Source of the DNA: Muribaculaceae bacterium
GTDB taxonomy: Bacteria; Bacteroidota; Bacteroidia; Bacteroidales; Muribaculaceae
Direction: 5' to 3'
DNA: 56,640 nt
NCBI GenBank assembly: GCA_017624155.1
Contig: JAGANS010000071.1
Span: 1 to 56,640 of the forward strand
Shown here one piece after another: positions 9,654-19,202 of this stretch (position 1 is the first letter of the stretch; every line of letters begins with the position of its first letter). A program made the position numbers and the translations under genes. Below the pieces are notes generated by a model. That model was not told where the DNA came from. It made no database searches and was given only the letters and a program-made list of their open reading frames with translations.

Positions 9654-10463
9654 TTATTTTTCAAAAGGGTTGCCCTTTGGATCGAGGCTTACCACATAGC
9701 GAAAAGCCTGAAGGGTGAGAAGATTCTGTGTGGCGTCGGTAAACTCGCGGTCGCCATGACCATAGTTGAGATATACCATACGGTAGTTCTTGTTGCGCCA
9801 GGCTACGGGAAAGTCGCCGTAGCTGATCACGTCCTTGATGCCGAGAGGATAGTTCCTGGGCGATATCGAGGCAAGTATCTCCACGTCGGGATTCTGGCGC
9901 GGCGAGGGATTCCACATATACCACTCGCTCTCCGGAGCCACGAAAGTGGCAGGGATATTGCGGGTAATGGGGCTGTCAGTTACATCGAGGTCGAGGAGCA
10001 CGCACTGCGGCGGCCAGTTGTTGCAATAGAAGCGTCCGCAACCGAGGAATTTGTTGAGCCACGGCCAGTCGGTACCGGCATCGTTGTATGCTGCGGCATG
10101 GAAGCCGAGCCAGCCTCCGCCATTCTCCATATACTGTTCGAAGGCGGCACGCTGTTCATTGCCCTCGGGAGCGGCGTTGATGGCAATTATGATATTGTAG
10201 CCGGCAAGTTTCTCATAGCTGTAGCCTGCCAGCGAGGTCGTGGTGTCGAGGATGTAACCGTCGCCGTATGTAAGACGGTGAAAGAATTCCTTGGCTTGCT
10301 CGGCAAACTGTACATGGGCCTCCTCGGCGGTATCGGAGTAGAACAGCAGCGCTTTGAAACGCGGAGCGCGGGCATAATTGGCGGGATAGCCGCTCTGCTG
10401 CGGGAAAGCCGGCAGCACAAAGAGCAGGGAGAGTAACAGAAGGATTGACTTAAGGCGGTTCAT
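9654..10463 (-). CDS. Secreted ThuA-domain protein
   Basis: 269 residues. Signal peptide 1-21, then one ThuA domain (PF06283, 'trehalose utilization', class-I glutamine-amidotransferase-like fold). Visible conserved elements are ALLFYSD near 39, NGGGWLGFH near 113, the SEWYMWNPSPR turn near 178 and the FPVAWRN...YLNYGHGDRE strand-loop near 216-236. The function of ThuA proteins in polysaccharide loci is not firmly established. They recur next to glycoside hydrolases, and a sugar-modifying or hydrolytic role is inferred. A second ThuA domain is fused to the GH18 at 19612-21312. It sits 23 nt after GH9 and 9 nt before GH3. Confidence 0.85.
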   Translation of the reverse strand: MNRLKSILLLLSLLFVLPAFPQQSGYPANYARAPRFKALLFYSDTAEEAHVQFAEQAKEFFHRLTYGDGYILDTTTSLAGYSYEKLAGYNIIIAINAAPEGNEQRAAFEQYMENGGGWLGFHAAAYNDAGTDWPWLNKFLGCGRFYCNNWPPQCVLLDLDVTDSPITRNIPATFVAPESEWYMWNPSPRQNPDVEILASISPRNYPLGIKDVISYGDFPVAWRNKNYRMVYLNYGHGDREFTDATQNLLTLQAFRYVVSLDPKGNPFEK

Positions 10464-10486
10464 TGTCTGGTGTCTTATGGTAATTT

Positions 10487-12931
10487 TTATGATTTATCTG
10501 TTTCTGCAACAAGCGAGAGCCATTTTCCGGCCGATGTAAGCCACACCTCTTTGTAACAGGCATTGTTGATCTGCGGCCAGTAAGGCTCGTCGGTATCGGC
10601 AAGCGAGCGGATACCCACGGGCATTGCACCGACGATCTCGCCCGACGAGAAGTTATTGAGCGACGGGTATCGCGCGCCCTCACCATATATTAACGACTGA
10701 TCGAAAGGATTCTTGCCCACGATCCAATAAAGTTGCTCGCGCGCTATATCGCGCAGGTCATCGTCGCCAAGAATATTGGCGCATATAGCCGCGGCCTTGC
10801 CCATTGACGTGTGAACGGCGATGTTGCCGTTGAATATATTGAACCACACGGGAAAACGCTTCACGAAATAGCCGGGAGCCACATGCACACCGTTGGCCGC
10901 CTGCGCACGGAAACGGTCGGCGGCATCAGCCGGCGGGAACAGGTGTACCGAGAAGAAGGCTTCTTTGTCGAGATATTCATCGTCGCGATAAATACCTGCG
11001 GGAATCATACCATAGGGGGCGGTATAGGCCATCAGGCTCTTGATATAGCCGCCATAAAGTTCGATGGCACGACTCCAGCGGGCGCAATCGGGATGCGAGG
11101 GCTGGGTGCGGCACAGCTCGGCGAGGGCCTGCATGTACTGCTGCTCGCGCGACTGATGAATATAGTGCACCACCGACCGCCGCTCGGGATTACGATAGAA
11201 GAATCCGCATATACCGGTGTCGCCGAGAGGCTCGGTGCACTGGCAGCCGAGCACATAATCGGCATGGCGCCTGGCATCGCCGGCATAGCGTGCATCGCCG
11301 GTAAGGGCATAGAGTTGCGAGGCAGCCCACGAGGCGGTGGCCATGAACTGGCTCTCGCTCGTACAATAAGTATGCTCGTAGGGGCTTATCCAACCGCCGA
11401 AGCCCACCGAGTCGAACTGACACAGAGCATAGTCGTAATCCTCGCGGGCCGCCCGGGCGAGGTAATGAATCAGTGAGGGGTCTGTGCCGTCGTCAAGTAT
11501 CCGGGCGGCATAGGCTTCATAGGCCGAGTAGAGAAAATTGTCGTAGGGAAGATTCTGCACACGCACGCTCTCAATGTCGTCATGGCTGCCCACGATGCCG
11601 TCCTGCCAGATGAGCAGGCCCATGCTGCTGGCGTGGTATCCGTCGCCGAGACGGTTGCGCAGTACGAAATCGAGTCCCCACAGGGCCTCCTCGCGCAGTC
11701 GGGCGGCGAGGACAGGATTGGTGTCGCGGCGGCTTTCATAAAGTTCGAGCAGCGCAAAGGCCACGTCGGCCGTCTGAAGCGTCTGTTGCGACAGGTCGCC
11801 GGCATCGTGCCAGCCGCCTGCAAAGGGCCGGCGCAGACCGTTGTGCAGGCTGTAAAGATCTGTATGGCACAGCGAGTGAACGCCGGGAACAGCATATCCG
11901 CAGCGCTGACAGAAAATATAGTTAAGCACCCGCCAGCAGGAACTGTCCCACATGGAATCGTCGCCGATGACAAACGGTGCGGTCGACGTGCCATCGGCCA
12001 CAATGCAATATGAGCCCGGAGTTGTGAGCTTGCTGAAATCTATGACACCGTATGTACCGATAGTGCTTTTCTGTTTCGATATTTTACCCTTGAGCACCTC
12101 TGCGTTGTCGGTGGTGCGAACTATCTTATAGCGGTGTCCGGCAAAGGATTCGTGGCAGATGGCTGTCTTGGGACTCTCGGCCACATAGCCGCTCTGCGAA
12201 TAGATAATGTGTGATGCGGCCGGCTCCCAGCCGCTGAGTTTTTCCACCTCCCCTACCCTTTGGGCAGATATGCCGCGGATAGTGTACAGGGCCTCTGCTG
12301 CCACAGGCAGGTCGGCACCGTTGATTGATACGCTGAGGCTGATGTTATCGACACAGTCGCGGCGCAGGTCGGCAATCTCGAGATAGCAGCGGTTGAGTGT
12401 GTCGGGGCGCAGCTGGATGAGGTGTGCGCCTGTGGGCGGATTGAATCCCTCGCCATAGGCATTGCGGTTGTTAAAGGCGAGATTGATGTTGACTATCCTG
12501 ATGCCCGGGCAGTGAGGCTCAATAAGGAGGCACAGGCGGTTGTAGTCCGAGAGATCCACACCGCCGAGGTCGAGCGTAGCCACGGCATGGCCATAAAGCG
12601 CATAATCAGGATCTCCTGCCGATCCCCTGGCACGGTCGCTACCTGTGTCAAAATTGACACGCATCGTCACAGCGTCGCCGGGGACAAGCGTCGCACGCTC
12701 GCCCCACACTCCCCAGCTGCCGCGCAGCTCCACCGAGTCGAGCACCGGCTTGGCAAGCGCTTCGTCCTCAAGCGAGATTCCGTCGGTATGGCGCAATGGC
12801 TCGTGTATATAACCCGAGCGCATCAGAGCAGAATCGAAACTGCCACGGGCGTATGATGATATGGAGAATAATGCGGCAGCCGACAGCGACATCGCTGTGA
12901 GGCATGCTACGGCTATACGGGCCGGTGACAT
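10487..12931 (-). CDS. GH9 glycoside hydrolase with N-terminal accessory domains
   Basis: 814 residues from the ATG at 12931, which opens a hydrophobic signal segment (6-25); upstream in-frame Met codons do not. Order: a beta-rich domain of about 200 residues (35-225) resembling a carbohydrate-binding or galactose-binding fold; a cellulase N-terminal Ig-like domain (about 240-325); and an (alpha/alpha)6 GH9 domain to the end. The catalytic GGWHDAGD motif (372-379, Asp376 and Asp379) and a candidate acid Glu795 in YKEVWL are visible. GH9 are inverting enzymes. Most are endo-beta-1,4-glucanases, but exo-glucosaminidases also occur in the family. The C-terminal region departs from classical plant and cellulosomal GH9. 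It follows a terminator-like hairpin. Confidence 0.88.
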   Translation of the reverse strand: MSPARIAVACLTAMSLSAAALFSISSYARGSFDSALMRSGYIHEPLRHTDGISLEDEALAKPVLDSVELRGSWGVWGERATLVPGDAVTMRVNFDTGSDRARGSAGDPDYALYGHAVATLDLGGVDLSDYNRLCLLIEPHCPGIRIVNINLAFNNRNAYGEGFNPPTGAHLIQLRPDTLNRCYLEIADLRRDCVDNISLSVSINGADLPVAAEALYTIRGISAQRVGEVEKLSGWEPAASHIIYSQSGYVAESPKTAICHESFAGHRYKIVRTTDNAEVLKGKISKQKSTIGTYGVIDFSKLTTPGSYCIVADGTSTAPFVIGDDSMWDSSCWRVLNYIFCQRCGYAVPGVHSLCHTDLYSLHNGLRRPFAGGWHDAGDLSQQTLQTADVAFALLELYESRRDTNPVLAARLREEALWGLDFVLRNRLGDGYHASSMGLLIWQDGIVGSHDDIESVRVQNLPYDNFLYSAYEAYAARILDDGTDPSLIHYLARAAREDYDYALCQFDSVGFGGWISPYEHTYCTSESQFMATASWAASQLYALTGDARYAGDARRHADYVLGCQCTEPLGDTGICGFFYRNPERRSVVHYIHQSREQQYMQALAELCRTQPSHPDCARWSRAIELYGGYIKSLMAYTAPYGMIPAGIYRDDEYLDKEAFFSVHLFPPADAADRFRAQAANGVHVAPGYFVKRFPVWFNIFNGNIAVHTSMGKAAAICANILGDDDLRDIAREQLYWIVGKNPFDQSLIYGEGARYPSLNNFSSGEIVGAMPVGIRSLADTDEPYWPQINNACYKEVWLTSAGKWLSLVAETDKS

Positions 12932-12967
12932 GGTATATAGAAATAGAAATGCGTATTGGCTATGTGT

Positions 12968-13006
12968 AAAAAGCAGCGGGATCCGGCCCATACCGGTTCC
13001 CGCTGC
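12968..13006 (-). terminator. Rho-independent terminator/attenuator between the lipoprotein and GH9 genes
   Basis: Arms 12973-12986 and 12993-13006 pair over 14 bp with one mismatch around a 6-nt loop. On the minus strand the stem is followed by five T residues (12968-12972). It lies immediately after the lipoprotein stop codon (13019) and before GH9. It should let the susCD-lipoprotein transcript accumulate above that of the downstream enzymes. Confidence 0.75.
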
Positions 13007-13018
13007 CATGATGAAAAA

Positions 13019-13957
13019 TTATTTCTTGACCTTGAAAGTCCAGTGTGTGGAAGATATGGCCCAGCTGTCATCGCAGATGATGTGGGCACCGCCGCCACCG
13101 GGGGCGATAAGGATGAGGTGCTCGTCATCAAGCATTGCCACGTCAAACTCAGCCGGAAGGTCGAGATACCAACTGCTTTGGCCGTCGACAATCTGGTGTG
13201 GCAGGGGCACGGTCATCTTCATGGTGCCGACCCAGCCGAGAGCTGCCTTTTCGGGAGTGGTGCTGCTTACGAGCGAGAAGGTACCTTTCTTTTCAGAGCC
13301 GTCGCTATAGTGCATGGTTACATTGGGACCGCCGTCGAGGTCAAACTTGACCCACTCGTCCATCGTTACCATCTGACCTGTCCATTCGTCGGCCTGGCCG
13401 ATGCCGTAGCACACCCAGTTGGGGCCTGTGGCCGACCAGCCGTAGCCGCCGCCACCGACACAGCCCCATGAGCCGTCGATGTAGGTATACGAGCCGTCGG
13501 GATTCTCGTCGGCCCACCACTGCCATGTCTTACCGTCGGCGCTGCCGTTGGTAAGGGCCTGGAAGAGGGGATCGAGAGCATTGTCGAGCACATCGACATG
13601 AACGGGAATGGTAACAGGGACAAACACACCCTTATAGAGCATGGTTGCGGTGAACTCGAGGTCGCCGGCAAATGGAACGACTACATCGACATAATTCTCC
13701 TTGCCGCAACCGAGCATAGTTGTGCCGACGATATAATCGAGGCGGCACTCGTAGCCAGAGTTGTTGATCACACGCACCTTGTTGGAGCCGTTGGAGCCGT
13801 TGTCGTATGAGAATGCTGAAGCATATTGTGCGGTAAGCTTCTCCACGTCGGCATTGGCGTTCTCAAACGCTTCGTGATCATCGCTCACGTGAGCGTCGCA
13901 TGCCGTGAGGGCCATGATGGCCAGAGCACCGGCTGCTAAGATATAGTGAAGTTTCAT
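13019..13957 (-). CDS. PUL lipoprotein of unknown fold (SusE/SGBP position)
   Basis: 312 residues. The lipoprotein signal ends at ALTAC (Cys20). No family was recognised. Residues 40-125 look like an Ig/FN3-type beta domain containing the NNSGYECRLDYIVG strands. Residues 140-310 are Trp/Gly rich (WQWWADENPDG, DGSWGCVGGGGYGWS, TGPNWVCYG), as in carbohydrate-binding surfaces. Its place directly after SusD is where surface glycan-binding proteins (SusE/SusF-like) are usually encoded, so I infer a surface glycan-binding lipoprotein. It is 24 nt downstream of susD and is followed by a terminator-like hairpin. Confidence 0.75.
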   Translation of the reverse strand: MKLHYILAAGALAIMALTACDAHVSDDHEAFENANADVEKLTAQYASAFSYDNGSNGSNKVRVINNSGYECRLDYIVGTTMLGCGKENYVDVVVPFAGDLEFTATMLYKGVFVPVTIPVHVDVLDNALDPLFQALTNGSADGKTWQWWADENPDGSYTYIDGSWGCVGGGGYGWSATGPNWVCYGIGQADEWTGQMVTMDEWVKFDLDGGPNVTMHYSDGSEKKGTFSLVSSTTPEKAALGWVGTMKMTVPLPHQIVDGQSSWYLDLPAEFDVAMLDDEHLILIAPGGGGAHIICDDSWAISSTHWTFKVKK

Positions 13958-13981
13958 TGTTGTTTTCAGGTGAAGATGGTA

Positions 13982-15784
13982 TTAATAAGGAGTGGAGTAG
14001 TTGCCCTCGGAGGTGCTCCAGCCGGCGTTCTGCACAAGTACACCGTTGCTCTTGCGTACCTCGTCGTCGGGTATGGGAAGCCAGCCCTTTGTCTCGGGAC
14101 GCATCTTGATGGATATGGTGCGGAGGTTGCCGTCGCAGTAGCACTCGATATTGGAGCGGTGAGCATCGATAAGATCCATCTTGCCCCAGCGCTTGAGGTC
14201 GAAGAAGCGGATACCCTCGAATGCGAGTTCCCAGCGGCGTTCGTTCATCAGATTCTCCATTGAGTAGCCTACGGGGTCAAGGCCGACACGTGCACGCACA
14301 CGGTTGATGCCGTTGGCCGTACCGGTGAGTTCGGAGTGCATCAGCAGCACATCGGCGAATCGCAGAGGTACCTCATCCATGAAGTTGCAGCTCATATAGT
14401 CGTTGTCGGTATCCATCAGATCGGGATAGCAGTACCAGTAGAGAGCCACTGCACCGGGACCGTTCTGCGGATCCTTGGTTGTCATCTTGTCGGTATGAAC
14501 GTTGATGGCGATGTACTTCTTGTTGAACATGTGGGTGTCCTCAACCTGGTGACCGCCGTTGTCGTGATAAATCATGTGGCGTCCGTCGGGAAGCACCTCC
14601 TCAGGGTCGTCGACATTGAGGATGGAGGCCTTACGACGGGGATCGTTTACAGGCCAGCTGTTCCATATATCGTAGGTGACTGTACCACCGCCCCAGCCTG
14701 TGCCGAAGGGGTAAACACCGCCCCAGCCGTCGCCGTCGCTGTTGGGATTATCCGAGTCCTGATAGCGGGGGCTGAAGAACAGGACTGTGAGGTTACGGCC
14801 ATAGTACTGAGCGCCATAGGCGTGCTTGATCGAGAAGATAGCCTCGGGATTATCGCGGTAGCCCTCGGTCTGACCTTCCCAGCCGGCCCATGTGTCGCAG
14901 TCGCCGAGCCAGTTGTAGCCATACTTCTTGTTGAGCCAGTAGTCGCCGGCTGCCGAGTAAGCCCACAGGTCGCCGAAGTTCTTGGCCAGGTCGTGACCCG
15001 AGTTGTTGATAACGTCCTCAAGGTAGCTGACAACGTCGGATTTGCCGACTGTGCCTGCTTCCTCACCGGCCAGTGTGATGGCATCCTTGCCGTATACACC
15101 GGTGTAGAAGAGGTAAACGCGGGCAAGAAGTGCCTCGGCGGTCCACTTGGTGCCGTGGCCGTCGGTGCCTACACCGTTGAGGGCTGCATGGCGCTTGTCG
15201 GGCAGCATCTTGATAGCATTCACGAGGTCGGCAGCGATCTGGCCGTAAGCCTCGTCGACGGGAGCCTGAGGCAGGTTGGCGGGTTCGGGGGTAAGAGGCA
15301 TAGGCACGTTCTCGAACAAGCGGACGAGGTCAAAGTAATAGTAGGCGCGCATGAAGTATGCCTCACCGAGGATACGGCTGCGGGTAGCCTCATCGCCGGC
15401 CCAGTCGATCATACCGTCGGACGCGAGGAGAAAGTTACAGCGGTAGATACCCTGATACATGCGGCTCCAGAGGCCCGAGTAGAGGTTATCGTTTGTCTTC
15501 TTGTAGTTGGCGATCGACTGTGCCAAAGCGTCGTCCTTACCGGCGGCGCCGAGGCGTTCGTCGCTCATCAGCTCGGCAACGAAGAGCACATTGTTCTGAG
15601 GTTGGTCGGCGTCGCCCATAACCGGACGATAGATGCCGGTGACGATTTCTTCGGCGTCGCTGATGTTGACGGGGAAGTTGCTCGAGTCCTTCGACGTGAG
15701 GTTGTCTGTGTCGAGGAAAGCCTCAGAGCAACCTGTCAGGAGCAGAGCCGCGGCCATGCCGCTTAATATCTTTTTGTAATCCAT
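13982..15784 (-). CDS. susD: SusD/RagB-family outer-membrane glycan-binding lipoprotein
   Basis: 600 residues. Lipoprotein signal with Cys19 in LLLTGC. The N-terminal SusD-like region (FLDTDNLTS) and TPR-type helices are followed by the C-terminal RagB/SusD domain, with the family-typical NERRWELAFEGIRFFDLKRWGK stretch and the closing KGWLPIPDDEV. SusD proteins form the lid over their SusC partner and capture oligosaccharides at the cell surface. It starts 9 nt after the susC stop, as usual for the pair. The assignment is firm at family level; the ligand cannot be read from sequence. Confidence 0.95.
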   Translation of the reverse strand: MDYKKILSGMAAALLLTGCSEAFLDTDNLTSKDSSNFPVNISDAEEIVTGIYRPVMGDADQPQNNVLFVAELMSDERLGAAGKDDALAQSIANYKKTNDNLYSGLWSRMYQGIYRCNFLLASDGMIDWAGDEATRSRILGEAYFMRAYYYFDLVRLFENVPMPLTPEPANLPQAPVDEAYGQIAADLVNAIKMLPDKRHAALNGVGTDGHGTKWTAEALLARVYLFYTGVYGKDAITLAGEEAGTVGKSDVVSYLEDVINNSGHDLAKNFGDLWAYSAAGDYWLNKKYGYNWLGDCDTWAGWEGQTEGYRDNPEAIFSIKHAYGAQYYGRNLTVLFFSPRYQDSDNPNSDGDGWGGVYPFGTGWGGGTVTYDIWNSWPVNDPRRKASILNVDDPEEVLPDGRHMIYHDNGGHQVEDTHMFNKKYIAINVHTDKMTTKDPQNGPGAVALYWYCYPDLMDTDNDYMSCNFMDEVPLRFADVLLMHSELTGTANGINRVRARVGLDPVGYSMENLMNERRWELAFEGIRFFDLKRWGKMDLIDAHRSNIECYCDGNLRTISIKMRPETKGWLPIPDDEVRKSNGVLVQNAGWSTSEGNYSTPY

Positions 15785-15793
15785 GAGTCTGTT

Positions 15794-18700
15794 TTAGAAT
15801 TTGAGGTTAACACCTACGAGATAAGTGCGGGTGGAGGGATAGAAGCCCTGATCGACACCCTGTACCCAGGCTGTGCCGCCCCAGTTGCCGTCGGTACCGA
15901 TTTCGGGGTCGAAGCCTTTGTACTTGGTGATGGTGAAGAGGTTGTTGGCGCTCACGTAGAGACGGACCTGACTGAGGGGCATCTTGGGGAAGAGGCTCTT
16001 GAAGTCGTAGCCGAGGGTAAGGCTCTGCAGACGGAAGAAGTCGGCGTCATCAACAAAGATGTCGGAGATGTACGACCAGTTGGTGCTCGATGATGTGGCC
16101 GGCTTCGGATAGCGGTTGGAAGTGCCTTCGCCGGTCCATACCTGGCTTGCGAGGTTGTAGGTCCAGTTATCGTAGCCCGATGAGTTGTGATCGCGATAGC
16201 AGTTGGCGATCTGGTGGCCGAATGCACCGTAGAAGTTGGCTCCGAGGTCAAAGCCCTTGTAGAAGAACTGAAGGTTGAGACCCATTGTCACATCGGGATG
16301 CGGATCACCGATGTTCATCTTATCGTTATCGGAGATCTGGCCGTCGCCGTCGCGGTCGTAGAAGATTACGTCGCCGGGGGTAGCCGTCGGCATGATCTTG
16401 TTGCCGTCGGCATTGACATAGGCGTCGATCTCACCCTGATTCTGGAATACGCCGAGAGTCTTGTAGCCATAGAAGTAACCGATAGGCTCGCCGACCTTGA
16501 TGCGCGAGATGAAGCCGGAATTCTGGAGCACTGCGTCGCCGGGGCCGTCGATTGTGCCCGAGTCATTGGCGAGGCGTGTCACCTTATTACGGTTGTAGGC
16601 GAGGTTGGCACCGATGCTGTAGCTGAAGTCGCCTGCCTTATCATTCCATGTGAGGCCGAGTTCGATACCTTCGTTGCGGACGTCACCGCCGTTGATGGTG
16701 GGAGCGCCTGTGCCGTAGGATGCGAGCACGGGGGCGTTTACGAGCCAGTCTTTGGTAGTCTTGCGATACCAGTCGAATACGAATCCGAGACGGCTGTTGA
16801 GGAAGCGGGCGTCAACACCGACGTCCCACTGATCAGAGCGTTCCCATGAGAGATCGGGATTGGCGATCTTGTTGGGATATGAGCCGATGACTTTGCCCCA
16901 CTTGTCGCTGCCGAAGAAATAGTCGGCACCGCCTACGGCAACAGTTGCAAGATACTGGAAGTTAGCGATATTGCAGTTACCGTTCTGACCCCAGCTGACG
17001 CGGAGCTTGAGCTGATTTAGCCAGTCGCGGGTGGATTCCATGAAGTTTTCTTCATTGATGTTCCAGCCGGCCGAGAACGAGGGGAACACGCCCCAGCGGT
17101 GACCGCGGGCAAAGTTTGAGGAACCGTCACCGCGGACAGTAGCGGTGGCCATGTACTTGCCGTCGTAGTCGTAGCTGATACGGCCGAAGTACGAGTTGAT
17201 GGCGCCGCGGCCTGAAGGCCAGCCGCCGTTGCTCCAGTCGGACTGCGAGGCGATGGGAGTACCGTTGCCTACATAGGCATGGAGCCAGTCGCCGAATGTA
17301 TTCTTGGTGCGCGAGGCTGAAACGCCTTCACCGTAACCCCACTTCTCGGCCGACATGCCGACGAGAGCGGTTACATTGTTCTTCTCAACCCTGAAGTTGT
17401 AGGAGATGGTGTTTTCCCACGACCATGCATAGTCGTTGCTCGAGCTTTGGTTGATGCGGTCGAGAGTAGCCGAGCCGAATACACCGTCGTCATAGGGTGT
17501 AGAGTAGCTGCGGCTTGTCGAGCCATAGTAGCCGAAACCGAGTGTGCTGCGGAGCACGAGATTCTTGATGGGTTCCAGCTGGAGATAGAAGTTGCCACGG
17601 GCTACATAACCCTTGTAGTTGTTGTTGGCTGCGCCGCCGCGAGTTGCGCCGCGGACCGGGTTGGCCTGCGAGTCGTTGAGCCAGCTTGCGCCGGGTGTGA
17701 GGTTGCCCTCTTCATCATACATGGGCATCAGGGGCGAAGCCTTAAGAGCAGAGCGCATGCTGTTGCTCCATGCGCCGCCTGTGCTGAATGCGTCGAGGCC
17801 CTTGGAGTTGTTGAAGGCCATCATAAGGTTTTCACCAAACTTGAGGATGGTGCGGTCGGAAGCCTTCACGAGGTTCCAGTCGGAGTTTATGCGGGCGGTG
17901 ATACGCTCGAACTTCGATTTGAAGTAGTCGCGCATCATGATACCTTCCTGCGACTGATAGCCGAGGCCGATGGAGTAGCTACCCATCTGGCTGCCGCCGC
18001 TGACACCGAAGTTGTAGCTCTGCTGGGGAGCGTTGCTGCCGATAATCTGGTCGAGCCAGTCGGTGCCATCCCAGCCGTTCTGAACTTTTTCCCAGACATT
18101 GGCGGGGACGATGGAAGCCCAGTCGTTGGGAGCGTTGCCCTCAAACATACGTGCCACATCATAAATATACATATATTCCTTGGCATTGAGCATCTGCGGG
18201 CGCTTAGCCACATTCTGCCAGCCCACATAGGCGTCGAAGGTGATATTGGTGCGGCCTTCGCTGCCGTGCTTGGTGGTAACGAGGATAACGCCGTTGGCCG
18301 CACGTGCACCATAGATGGCGGTAGAGGCAGCATCCTTGAGCACGTCGAGGCTCTCGATGTCGTTGGGGTTAAGCTCGGAGAGGTTGGAGAGCGAACCCAC
18401 AAGGCCGTCGATAACAACGATAGGATTCGAGTCGCCGTTTGTACCGACACCGCGGATGTTCACCTTGAAGCCTGCATTAGGCTTACCGCCGAGACTGGTG
18501 ATATTGACACCGGGGGTCTGGCCCTGCAGGGCGCCCACTGAGCTCATGGTGTTGCGTGAAGCGATGTCATCGCCTTTCACCTGGGTGGTGGCACCGGTGA
18601 TAAGTTTCTTTTTCTGTACGCCATAGCCAATGGCCACTACCTCGTCGAGCATTGTCTGGCTCTCTTCGAGGATAACATTGAGCTTGGTGTCGCCGGCCTT

Positions 18701-18949
18701 TATCTTTACAGACTTTGGTGTATAGCCGACATAAGAAAATTTAAGAGTAGAACCGACAGCGACGCGGATGTTGAAGTTTCCGTCGATGTCTGTTACAGTG
18801 GCGGCGCCGGCACCGTCGCCTACGACACTGACGCCGACAAGGGGTTCTCCGCCGGTGTCAACTACCGTACCGCTGAGTGAAACATTCTGTGCCGAAACCG
18901 ACAGCAGACTCACTAAAGCGAGAATCAGTAAGGTGATCCTTAGTTTCAT
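15794..18949 (-). CDS. susC: SusC/RagA-family TonB-dependent oligosaccharide transporter
   Basis: 1051 residues. Signal peptide 1-20. Carboxypeptidase-regulatory-like domain (about 22-100) with GTVVDTGGEPLVGVSV and the FSYVGY strand. A TonB-box-like segment precedes the plug domain, which begins near DEVVAIGYG and contains the DAASTAIYGARAANGVILVTTK signature. A 22-strand barrel follows and ends in a terminal aromatic strand (VGVNLKF). It imports oligosaccharides across the outer membrane with energy from TonB-ExbBD. There is no N-terminal extension for sigma/anti-sigma signalling, so regulation probably comes from elsewhere, for instance the HTCS at 24450-28325. First gene of the PUL transcript. 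Confidence 0.96.
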   Translation of the reverse strand: MKLRITLLILALVSLLSVSAQNVSLSGTVVDTGGEPLVGVSVVGDGAGAATVTDIDGNFNIRVAVGSTLKFSYVGYTPKSVKIKAGDTKLNVILEESQTMLDEVVAIGYGVQKKKLITGATTQVKGDDIASRNTMSSVGALQGQTPGVNITSLGGKPNAGFKVNIRGVGTNGDSNPIVVIDGLVGSLSNLSELNPNDIESLDVLKDAASTAIYGARAANGVILVTTKHGSEGRTNITFDAYVGWQNVAKRPQMLNAKEYMYIYDVARMFEGNAPNDWASIVPANVWEKVQNGWDGTDWLDQIIGSNAPQQSYNFGVSGGSQMGSYSIGLGYQSQEGIMMRDYFKSKFERITARINSDWNLVKASDRTILKFGENLMMAFNNSKGLDAFSTGGAWSNSMRSALKASPLMPMYDEEGNLTPGASWLNDSQANPVRGATRGGAANNNYKGYVARGNFYLQLEPIKNLVLRSTLGFGYYGSTSRSYSTPYDDGVFGSATLDRINQSSSNDYAWSWENTISYNFRVEKNNVTALVGMSAEKWGYGEGVSASRTKNTFGDWLHAYVGNGTPIASQSDWSNGGWPSGRGAINSYFGRISYDYDGKYMATATVRGDGSSNFARGHRWGVFPSFSAGWNINEENFMESTRDWLNQLKLRVSWGQNGNCNIANFQYLATVAVGGADYFFGSDKWGKVIGSYPNKIANPDLSWERSDQWDVGVDARFLNSRLGFVFDWYRKTTKDWLVNAPVLASYGTGAPTINGGDVRNEGIELGLTWNDKAGDFSYSIGANLAYNRNKVTRLANDSGTIDGPGDAVLQNSGFISRIKVGEPIGYFYGYKTLGVFQNQGEIDAYVNADGNKIMPTATPGDVIFYDRDGDGQISDNDKMNIGDPHPDVTMGLNLQFFYKGFDLGANFYGAFGHQIANCYRDHNSSGYDNWTYNLASQVWTGEGTSNRYPKPATSSSTNWSYISDIFVDDADFFRLQSLTLGYDFKSLFPKMPLSQVRLYVSANNLFTITKYKGFDPEIGTDGNWGGTAWVQGVDQGFYPSTRTYLVGVNLKF

Positions 18950-19015
18950 GTGATTAGTTTTTGGTTAATTAAAATGGTTTTGTTCAGTCGTTCGGAAGGA
19001 CTTGTTATTTTGTGG

Positions 19016-19023
19016 CAAAATTA
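19016..19023 (-). promoter_or_regulatory. Possible -7 promoter element for susC
   Basis: Minus-strand TAATTTTG matches TAnnTTTG, about 67 bp upstream of the susC ATG. No matching TTTG lies 19-21 nt further upstream, so activation by a regulator rather than strong basal transcription would be expected. Confidence 0.4.
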
Positions 19024-19131
19024 GGCACAGAGGCCGAGGACAGAGTTGAAAAAAAGTCAAAAACGGTTTGTTTTTTATCAAAAGACGTTAATTTACATTA
19101 TTCAACCTTAAACAGATACGACTGAAATTCA

Positions 19132-19174
19132 ACCGATTAAAAACGAAAGCAGGCCCGCGTCGCCGCGGGCCTGC
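19132..19174 (-). terminator. Rho-independent terminator of the ROK-NagB-NagP-GH18 operon
   Basis: Arms 19149-19159 and 19164-19174 are perfect 11-bp complements with a 4-nt loop. On the minus strand the stem is followed by a T-rich run (TTTCGTTTTTAAT, down to about 19136). It is the first terminator after the GH18 stop, so a transcript of this operon would pass through the whole 350-bp repeat before ending here. Confidence 0.8.
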
Positions 19175-19202
19175 CACTCACTGATCTTCTTTACCTCAGT
19201 TT

